Shown here: piece after piece, positions 57,820 through 64,000 of the stretch
How the letters are laid out: every line of letters begins with the position of its first letter
Position numbering within the stretch: position 1 is the first letter of the stretch
Assembly: GCF_000745235.1 (NCBI RefSeq)
Contig: NZ_JQNL01000001.1
Coordinates: 2,232,001 to 2,296,000, forward strand
DNA: 64,000 bases
From: Luteibacter mycovicinus
GTDB taxonomy: Bacteria; Pseudomonadota; Gammaproteobacteria; Xanthomonadales; Rhodanobacteraceae
Direction of reading: 5' to 3'
The notes under the pieces: model-generated
Database searches by the model: none
The model's input: the letters and a program-made list of their open reading frames with translations, nothing else
Told to the model about the DNA's origin: nothing
Program-made: the position numbers and the translations under genes

Positions 57820-60549
57820 ATGCGCGCTAAACTACGGGGCTCGCTCGGTTCTTCGCGGTTAGGCATGCTTTCTTTCGTGTTCGGTGCCTTCGGGCTGTCC
57901 ACCCTCTGGCTGCTTCCCCTGCTGTGGCGTGTCATCGCGTCGCTGATCCGTCGGCGCAGGCCGCCCACCGTGGGGCCCGGAGCCATTCGTTTCTGGACGG
58001 GCTTTGTCCTCGTCCTGCTCGCCAGCACCACGCTGGAAGGCATCGTCATCTCGCATTACACCGATGACCCGACCACGGGTGGCGTCGTGTGTCGCTGGCT
58101 CGGCGATCTCTTCGGCGCCTTCCCGGGCGGCGCACTGGCCGCGGTGATCGCGCTGGCGGTGATCGTCGTCGCGCTGCCCTGGTACCTCGGGATCACGTGG
58201 TCGACCGCCGTAGCCCGCGCCAATGGGATCCTCGAGCCGATGGGTGCGTTGGCTATCGAAGGCACACGGCGCCTGTTCACCCGTTCGGCCGTGCGCGCCA
58301 CGGGTCGTCGCCCTGCCGGCGCCGTGCGCCGCGCGGATCGCGGGCCGGCGCGCCGTCGCACGCCAGCGGCCGCCACCCGCGGCAAGGTCACTCCGGCCGC
58401 CGCATCGACACCGCCATCCTCGTCCCTGCATGTCGGCACGGAAACCGTGCGCGGCGAGCCTCTGCGCGCGACGCGTGTTCGTCCGTCGGTGACGACACCG
58501 GTACCGCCGCGCCACCACGCGAAGCCGGACACGGTGATCAGCGAACCGTGGCTGGCGCCTCGCGGGCAGACCGTGCCCACCACCTCCTCGCCGGAGGCCA
58601 CCGCCGCCGCGGCGCACGTCTCCACCACGCCTGGTCTACCGATCGCGCCGCCTGCCTCCGACGTCGCCGACGAGGCACCGATGCTGATCAAGCGTCGGCG
58701 CCCCATGGAGAGCCAGGCTTTCCTTGCACCGTCGATGCGATCGAAGCATGGTCCCGAGCGCTCGTCGGTGTCGCCGACGACCCCCTGGGAACCCTTAAGC
58801 CACGACGCTTCGGACACGGAGGCCGACGAGGTCGTCCGGAACGACCAGCCTCTTGCGGAAGTCACGCCCCGGGTCACCGAGCTTTCCCGTTCGCAGGCGC
58901 CCGTACCCGTGCCCGCCATGCCCTCACCCCCGCCGGTCGCCCCGGTGTCGCGCTTCGCCATCGCCGCCAACGATGAGCAGGCCACGACGACGGAGGCGAC
59001 TATCGTCCCTCCAGCGCGGATGGTGACGCTCACGCCGACACGTCCCCTGCTCGCGACGAGCACCGCCAGTGCCGTAGGTATACCGCCGCTCACCCTGCTC
59101 GCCGCCGCGTCTCAGAACACCCTCGCCGTCTCCGAACAGGAACTCGTCGACACGGGCGAACTGATCGAGCAACGCCTGCGCGAGTTCAAGGTACCGGTGC
59201 AGGTGGTCGGTGCGTCGGCGGGTCCGGTGATTACGCGCTATGAAGTCGAGCCGGCCGTCGGCGTGCGCGGCAACCAGATCGTCGCGTTGATGAAAGATCT
59301 CGCGCGCGGTCTGGGTCGCACTACGATTCGCGTGGTCGAAACGATTCCCGGCAAGACCTGCATGGGCCTCGAGCTGCCGAACGAACAGCGCCAGATGATC
59401 GCGCTGTCCGAGATCCTCGACTCCAGCGAGTATCGTGATTCCGACTCGCTGCTCACCCTGGCGATGGGCAAGGGCATCACCGGCGAACCGGTGGTCGCCG
59501 ATCTGGCGAAGGCGCCGCACATGCTCGTTGCCGGCACCACCGGCTCGGGTAAATCGGTCGCGGTGAACGCGATGATCCTGTCGATGCTCTACAAGGCCAC
59601 GCCTGAAGACGTTCGCATGATCATGATCGACCCGAAGATGCTCGAGCTCTCGGTCTACGAGGGTATTCCGCATCTGCTGGCGCCCGTGGTCACGGATATG
59701 AAGCTCGCCGCCAACGCGTTGAACTGGTGCGTGGCCGAGATGGAAAACCGCTACAAGGTCATGTCTGACCTGCGCGTGCGCAACCTTGCCGGATACAACC
59801 AGAAAGTGCGCGAGGCGCGTGCGGCTGGCAAACCGTTGTTCAATCCGTTTCCCGCGCATCCGGAAATCCCCGAGCACCTCGACACGATGCCGATGATCGT
59901 CGTCGTCATCGACGAGCTCGCCGACCTGATGATGGTCGCCGGCAAGAAGATCGAAGAACTGATCGCGCGGCTGGCGCAGAAGGCACGTGCCGCGGGCATC
60001 CATCTGATCCTCGCCACGCAGCGTCCGTCGGTCGACGTCATCACCGGTCTGATCAAGGCGAACATCCCCACGCGCGTGGCGTTTCAGGTGTCGTCGAAGA
60101 TCGATTCGCGCACTATCCTCGACCAGATGGGCGCGGAGAGCCTGCTCGGTGCGGGTGACATGCTGTTCCTGCCCCCGGGCTCGGGCTATCCGCAGCGCAT
60201 CCACGGCGCGTTCGTCGCCGACGAGGAAGTGCACCGCATCGTCGCCTGGCTGAAGCAGTTCGGCGAGCCGGATTACAAGGACGAGATCCTTGCGGGGCCG
60301 CCGAGTGAGGCGGTCGAAGGCGAACCGGGTGAGGATGGCCTCGATGCGGAGCTGGATCCGCTGTACGACGAAGCGGCCGCCTTCGTGCTGCGTTCGCGTC
60401 GTGCGTCGATCTCGTTCGTGCAGCGGCAGTTCCGTATCGGTTACAACCGCGCGGCGCGTCTGGTCGAAGCGATGGAGGCAGCCGGACTGGTCTCGGCGAT
60501 GGGCATCAACGGGCAGCGCGAGGTGATCGCGCCGGTGCCACAGGACTGA
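57820..60549 (+). CDS. ftsK: DNA translocase FtsK
   Basis: 909 residues. The N-terminal membrane region shows about three helices (15-40, 57-78, 108-135), one fewer than the four of typical FtsK. A long Pro/Ala/Arg-rich linker (about 155-420) follows. The motor domain has the alpha part with [20 protein letters not shown], Walker [15 protein letters not shown], and Walker [35 protein letters not shown] and the C-terminal gamma winged helix ([20 protein letters not shown]) complete it. It pumps chromosome ends at the septum and activates XerCD. Start is ATG 57820 or 57865; neither has a clear ribosome-binding site. Confidence 0.9.
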   Translation: MRAKLRGSLGSSRLGMLSFVFGAFGLSTLWLLPLLWRVIASLIRRRRPPTVGPGAIRFWTGFVLVLLASTTLEGIVISHYTDDPTTGGVVCRWLGDLFGAFPGGALAAVIALAVIVVALPWYLGITWSTAVARANGILEPMGALAIEGTRRLFTRSAVRATGRRPAGAVRRADRGPARRRTPAAATRGKVTPAAASTPPSSSLHVGTETVRGEPLRATRVRPSVTTPVPPRHHAKPDTVISEPWLAPRGQTVPTTSSPEATAAAAHVSTTPGLPIAPPASDVADEAPMLIKRRRPMESQAFLAPSMRSKHGPERSSVSPTTPWEPLSHDASDTEADEVVRNDQPLAEVTPRVTELSRSQAPVPVPAMPSPPPVAPVSRFAIAANDEQATTTEATIVPPARMVTLTPTRPLLATSTASAVGIPPLTLLAAASQNTLAVSEQELVDTGELIEQRLREFKVPVQVVGASAGPVITRYEVEPAVGVRGNQIVALMKDLARGLGRTTIRVVETIPGKTCMGLELPNEQRQMIALSEILDSSEYRDSDSLLTLAMGKGITGEPVVADLAKAPHMLVAGTTGSGKSVAVNAMILSMLYKATPEDVRMIMIDPKMLELSVYEGIPHLLAPVVTDMKLAANALNWCVAEMENRYKVMSDLRVRNLAGYNQKVREARAAGKPLFNPFPAHPEIPEHLDTMPMIVVVIDELADLMMVAGKKIEELIARLAQKARAAGIHLILATQRPSVDVITGLIKANIPTRVAFQVSSKIDSRTILDQMGAESLLGAGDMLFLPPGSGYPQRIHGAFVADEEVHRIVAWLKQFGEPDYKDEILAGPPSEAVEGEPGEDGLDAELDPLYDEAAAFVLRSRRASISFVQRQFRIGYNRAARLVEAMEAAGLVSAMGINGQREVIAPVPQD

Positions 60550-60576
60550 CCGAACCCCACCGGTGCGGAACCCCCT

Positions 60577-60675
60577 GTAGGAGCGCGCCCCGCGCGCGAA
60601 AGGCCTACAGGGCGATGAAGCCATGCCGCCGCCTCACCGCCCTGCAGGCCTTTCGCGCGCAGGGCGCGCTCCTAC
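60577..60675. repeat. GTAG REP pair after ftsK
   Basis: A second copy of the roughly 100-bp inverted element (compare 56206-56304): GTAGGAGCGCGCCCCGCGCG arm, reverse arm ending CTAC at 60675, with a few mismatches between arms. Confidence 0.9.
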
Positions 60676-60685
60676 CGAAGGAAAA

Positions 60686-60710
60686 AAGAACGGGCCATCG
60701 GCCCGTTCTT
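60686..60710 (-). terminator. Terminator of the rbs operon
   Basis: 11-bp perfect stem AAGAACGGGCC (60686-60696) with GGCCCGTTCTT (60700-60710), loop ATC; on the minus strand the hairpin runs into TTTT, 6 bp after the rbsB stop. Confidence 0.88.
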
Positions 60711-60716
60711 ACTGGC

Positions 60717-61652
60717 TTATTCTTTTGTCAGAAGCTTCAGCGGCACCGCGATCGACTTATCGACCGTCTGCTTGTCGATCAGCTTCTTCGCCGTTTCGAC
60801 GCCGAGCTTGCCGATCTCTTCCGGCTGCTGCGCGACCGTAGCGGCCATGCTGCCGTTCTGCACGGCGGTCTTGCCGTCCGGCGTGCCGTCGAAGCCGACG
60901 ACCAGCACCTTCTTGTTCTTGCCGGCCAGCGCCTGCACCGCACCGAGGGCCATTTCGTCGTTCTGGGCGAAGATCGCCTGGACGTCGCTGTTGCCCTGCA
61001 GGAGGTTCTCGCTGACCGAGAGGCCCTGCGCACGATCGAAGTTGGCCGGCTGCTGCGCGACGACCTTCATGCCCGTGGTGGCGATCTCGTCGTCGAAGCC
61101 CTTGCCGCGCTCACGTGCGGCCGAGGTGCCTGCCACGCCCTGCAGCTCGATGATGTTGCCCTTGCCGCCAAGCGCCTTGGCCAGGTAATCGGCCGCCATC
61201 TTGCCGCCGGCGATGTTGTCGGACGCGATGTGCGACGCGACTTCGGCGCCGTCGACGCCACGGTCCAGCGTGATCACCGGAATGTTCGCGCGCTGGGCGG
61301 ACTGCACGGCGCCGGCCAGAGCCGAGGAATCGGTCGGGTTAAGCAAGATGACCGAGACGCGTTTCTGGATCAGGTCTTCCACCGACGAGATCTGGCGGGC
61401 CGGATCGTCCTGCGCGTCGACGACGACCAGCTGCACGCCGGCGTCCTTGGCGGCCTTTTCGGCACCGTCCTTGAGTTCGACGAAGAACGGGTTGTTCTGC
61501 GTCGACAGCGCCAGACCGACCACCGGGGTGCCGGAGGGTGCGGCGCCGCCGGCCGTGGAAGCCGCCGCCGGAGCGGATTCGCCCGGACCCTGCTGGGAGC
61601 AGGCCGCGAGCAGCGTGGCCGCTGCCGCGGCGAAGAATGTGAGCTTACGCAT
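60717..61652 (-). CDS. rbsB: Ribose-type ABC transporter substrate-binding protein
   Basis: 311 residues. The N-terminus has a lipobox LLAACS, so it is probably a lipoprotein rather than a free periplasmic protein as in E. coli. The binding-protein fold is RbsB-like: VGLALSTQNNPFFVELKDGA, SVILLNPTDSSALAGAV, NIPVITLDRGVDG, VASHIASDNIAGGKMAADYL, IIELQGVAGTSAARERGKGF, AIFAQNDEMALGAVQALAGK and VVGFDGTPDGKTA. Ribose binding is likely from the close resemblance. Last gene of rbsA-rbsC-rbsB. Confidence 0.93.
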   Translation of the reverse strand: MRKLTFFAAAAATLLAACSQQGPGESAPAAASTAGGAAPSGTPVVGLALSTQNNPFFVELKDGAEKAAKDAGVQLVVVDAQDDPARQISSVEDLIQKRVSVILLNPTDSSALAGAVQSAQRANIPVITLDRGVDGAEVASHIASDNIAGGKMAADYLAKALGGKGNIIELQGVAGTSAARERGKGFDDEIATTGMKVVAQQPANFDRAQGLSVSENLLQGNSDVQAIFAQNDEMALGAVQALAGKNKKVLVVGFDGTPDGKTAVQNGSMAATVAQQPEEIGKLGVETAKKLIDKQTVDKSIAVPLKLLTKE

Positions 61653-61672
61653 GGTGTGTTCCCTCGTTGGTA

Positions 61673-62617
61673 TTACTGCCGCCTGTCGAGCAGGACGGCG
61701 ATCAGGATGACGATGCCCTTCACCACCTGCTGGTAGAAAGAGCTTACGCCGAGCAGATTGAGACCGTTGTTCAGGAAGCCGATCAGCAGCGCGCCGACCA
61801 GCGTCCCGAACAACCAGCCGCGGCCGCCGGCCAGGCTGGTACCACCGAGAACCACGGCGGCAATGGCGTCCAGTTCATAACCCGCACCGGCCGTGGCCTG
61901 CGCGGAATACAGGCGCGAGGTAAGCACCACGCCCGCGAACGCGGAGAGAAGACCGGACAGGCCGTAGATCGCCAGCTTCATCGGCGAGATGCGCACACCC
62001 GACAGGCGCGCCGCTTCTTCGTTACCGCCGATGGCCACGACGTGACGACCGAACACCGTGCCGCGCAACAGGAACGCGCAGACCACGAAGGCGACGAACA
62101 TCCAGATCACCGGCAGCGGGATCAGGTTGGCGACGTAACCGCCGCCGAGCAGTGCGAAGCCCTGGTTGGTGACGGGGATCGGACTGCCCTGCGTATACGA
62201 GAGCGTAAGGCCGCGCAGGAGGGTCATCGTGCCGAGCGTGGCGATGAAGGGCGCGACCTTGCCCCACGACACCAGCACACCGTTGATGATGCCCAGCACC
62301 AGGCCGAGCCCGAGGCCCGCGCCGACCGCCAGCACCATGCCGTGCCCCGAGGCCATCAGGCCCGCGGTGACGGCGCCGGTAAGCGCGAGGATGGCACCCA
62401 CGGACAGATCGATGCCGCCGGCGAGGATCACGAACGTCATGCCGAAGGCGATCAACGCGTTGATCGAGACCTGACGCAGTACCGTGAGCAGATTGCCGGT
62501 GGAAAGGAAGTCGGGACTCATGATTGAGAGCACGACGAAGAGCAGGAGCAAGCCGATCACCGAGCCCAGACGCTGCATCAGCGTCATCGCACGGCTCCAG
62601 TTGAGTTGAAGCGTCAT
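61673..62617 (-). CDS. rbsC: Ribose-type ABC transporter permease
   Basis: 314 residues with eight to ten hydrophobic helices. RbsC/BPD_transp_2 features: FLSTGNLLTVLRQVSINALI, FVILAGGIDLSVGAILALTG (the family's AGGIDLS motif), and LDAIAAVVLGGTSLAGGRGW. It forms the membrane channel with RbsA and RbsB. Its ATG lies 1 bp after the rbsA stop; rbsB follows 20 bp later. Confidence 0.94.
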   Translation of the reverse strand: MTLQLNWSRAMTLMQRLGSVIGLLLLFVVLSIMSPDFLSTGNLLTVLRQVSINALIAFGMTFVILAGGIDLSVGAILALTGAVTAGLMASGHGMVLAVGAGLGLGLVLGIINGVLVSWGKVAPFIATLGTMTLLRGLTLSYTQGSPIPVTNQGFALLGGGYVANLIPLPVIWMFVAFVVCAFLLRGTVFGRHVVAIGGNEEAARLSGVRISPMKLAIYGLSGLLSAFAGVVLTSRLYSAQATAGAGYELDAIAAVVLGGTSLAGGRGWLFGTLVGALLIGFLNNGLNLLGVSSFYQQVVKGIVILIAVLLDRRQ

Positions 62618-62618
62618 T

Positions 62619-64000
62619 TCACTTGCCTCCGGTCGCGGCGGTCATTACGGCTTCCTGAGTGGCGCCGTGGGCTTCGAGCAAGGCTGTCGCCTTTCCTTCG
62701 TGCATGACGAGGATGCGATCGCTCATGGCGAGCACCTCCGGCAGTTCCGACGAGATCATGAGGATGGCTACGCCCTGTTCCGCGAGTTGATTGATGATGT
62801 GATAGATCTCGGCCTTGCCGCCGACGTCGACGCCGCGCGTGGGTTCATCGAGGATGAGCACCCGCGGTTTCAACGCCAGCCACTTGGCCAGCACGACCTT
62901 CTGCTGGTTGCCGCCGGAGAGCGCACGGACATCCAGCTCCATGTCGCGCGTACGGATCTTCAGCGCGTCGATCAGACCGCGCGTCTGTTTCTTCTCACCC
63001 GGGCGATCGACCAGTCCCGCGTGCGCGGGAACGCGCGGCAGGCTGACGTTCTCGCGCAGGCTCATGTCGAGGACGAGGCCCTGGGCCTTGCGGTCTTCGG
63101 TGACGAAACCGAGGCCGGCCTGGATCGCCTCGGTCGGCGTCTTTGGTGTCACGGTGACGCCGTCGAGCGACACCTGGCCCGACCCGGTCTTGTCCAGACC
63201 GAACAGCAGGCGCGCAAGCTCGGTGCGTCCCGCACCGAGCAGGCCGGCGACGCCGAGCACTTCGCCCGCGTGCAGGTCGAAGCTCACGTCCTTCACCATA
63301 CCGCCCGAGAGGTGCTCGACCTTCAGACGTACCTCGCCGATCTTCGGCGTGCGCGCCGGGAAGCGTGCGTCGAGCGTACGCCCGACCATCATCTTCACGA
63401 CCTCGTCGAAGGCCAGGCCCGGCACGTCGCGCGTGCCGACGAACTGACCGTCACGCAGGATCGAGATGCGGTCGCACAGCGCGAAGATTTCTTCCATGCG
63501 ATGGGAGACGTAGACGATGCCGGTGCCCTGCTCGCGCAGCTCGCGGATCAGCTTGAACAGCGTATTGGTCTCGCTTTCGGTAAGCGCGGCCGTCGGCTCG
63601 TCCATGATCAGCACGCGTGCGTTCTGGCCCAGCGCGCGGGCGATCTCGACCATCTGCTGCTGGCCGACCGACAGTCGCTCGATGCGCGTGTCCGGATCCA
63701 GTCGGGTCATGCCGACGCGCGCCAGCCATTCCATCGCGCGCTTCGTCATCGCCTTGCGATCGAGCAGGCCGAAACGCGAAAGCTCGCGTCCGAGGAAAAG
63801 ATTGTCCGCGATGCTGAGCGCGGGAATCAGGTTCAGTTCCTGGTGGATGATCGCGATGCCGTACTTCTCGGCCTCGGCGGGCGAGGTGATCGACACCGCC
63901 TGCCCGTCCACGTCGATGCCGCCCTGGTCGGGCGCGTAGATCCCCGTGAGGATCTTCATCAGCGTGGACTTGCCGGCGCCGTTCTCGCCCATCAGCGCAT
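62619..64000 (-). CDS. rbsA: Ribose-type ABC transporter ATPase, 5' end beyond the window
   Basis: 460 codons are visible; the first few dozen residues of the gene are outside the window, since the visible part begins at LMGENGAGKS, the first Walker A. Two tandem nucleotide-binding domains: the first has Walker A GENGAGKSTLMKIL, signature-region LSVGQQQMVEIARAL and Walker B VLIMDEPTAALTE; the second has GVAGLLGAGRTELARLLFGL, ALSGGNQQKVVLAKWL and VLILDEPTRGVDVGG. The double-domain layout and sequence fit RbsA/MglA. It is the first visible gene of the rbs operon. Confidence 0.94.
   Translation of the reverse strand, partial: ALMGENGAGKSTLMKILTGIYAPDQGGIDVDGQAVSITSPAEAEKYGIAIIHQELNLIPALSIADNLFLGRELSRFGLLDRKAMTKRAMEWLARVGMTRLDPDTRIERLSVGQQQMVEIARALGQNARVLIMDEPTAALTESETNTLFKLIRELREQGTGIVYVSHRMEEIFALCDRISILRDGQFVGTRDVPGLAFDEVVKMMVGRTLDARFPARTPKIGEVRLKVEHLSGGMVKDVSFDLHAGEVLGVAGLLGAGRTELARLLFGLDKTGSGQVSLDGVTVTPKTPTEAIQAGLGFVTEDRKAQGLVLDMSLRENVSLPRVPAHAGLVDRPGEKKQTRGLIDALKIRTRDMELDVRALSGGNQQKVVLAKWLALKPRVLILDEPTRGVDVGGKAEIYHIINQLAEQGVAILMISSELPEVLAMSDRILVMHEGKATALLEAHGATQEAVMTAATGGK

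Noticed and set aside
58924..60624. 566-codon minus-strand frame antisense to ftsK
   Set aside because: Covers the FtsK motor domain; no motif of its own.

Overview
The window reads as chromosome of a GC-rich gammaproteobacterium of the Xanthomonadales/Lysobacterales, most like Rhodanobacteraceae (Luteibacter or Dyella type). The support is the tonB-exbB-exbD1-exbD2 arrangement, GTAG-type REP palindromes of the kind described in Stenotrophomonas, the quinoprotein glucose dehydrogenase, and an origin cluster in the order gyrB-recF-dnaN-dnaA / rpmH-rnpA-yidC-mnmE. The genus is inference; no rRNA or tRNA gene was seen.

Left end (1-8.2 kb): a cut TetR regulator, then an AT-richer RiPP island. 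It holds a C39-peptidase ABC exporter and its HlyD adaptor on the minus strand, and divergently a full-length LanB lanthipeptide dehydratase, a 67-residue Gly-Gly-leader precursor with a Thr/Ser-rich core and one Cys, a terminator, and a small membrane protein (immunity candidate). No LanC cyclase is present beside it. From 8.4 to 19.3 kb lie housekeeping and accessory genes: membrane glucose dehydrogenase, a secreted alpha/beta hydrolase with a divergent MarR regulator, DUF1330 and AraC genes, a radical-SAM protein, a toxin-antitoxin pair with palindromic operators, and MgtC.

19.4-29.0 kb is an acetate/organic-acid module: MHS-type symporter and DcaP-like porin diverging from acs, then a LuxR-type response regulator and a convergent sodium/solute-symporter-fused hybrid kinase. 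Together these look like the CrbS/CrbR acetate switch. A phosphopantetheinyl transferase and pdxJ follow, pdxJ with an attenuator-like leader. Then come the tonB-exbB-exbD1-exbD2 energy-transduction operon and a TPR protein.

34.8-45.0 kb is the replication-origin region. oriC candidates lie between dnaN and dnaA (two perfect DnaA boxes, one near match, an AT-rich stretch), and two perfect parS palindromes lie inside recF. Transcription diverges at dnaA/rpmH.

Directly right of mnmE is a second, different lanthipeptide locus (45.2-48.4 kb): a 42-residue class III precursor, an intervening terminator, and a LanKC synthetase. The remainder holds an efflux MFS, a LysR/alcohol dehydrogenase pair, a metallo-beta-lactamase-fold protein, a HipBA toxin-antitoxin operon with repeated operators, an HxlR/SDR pair, a quinoprotein sugar dehydrogenase broken by an exact 11-bp tandem duplication, ftsK, and a ribose ABC operon cut by the window end.
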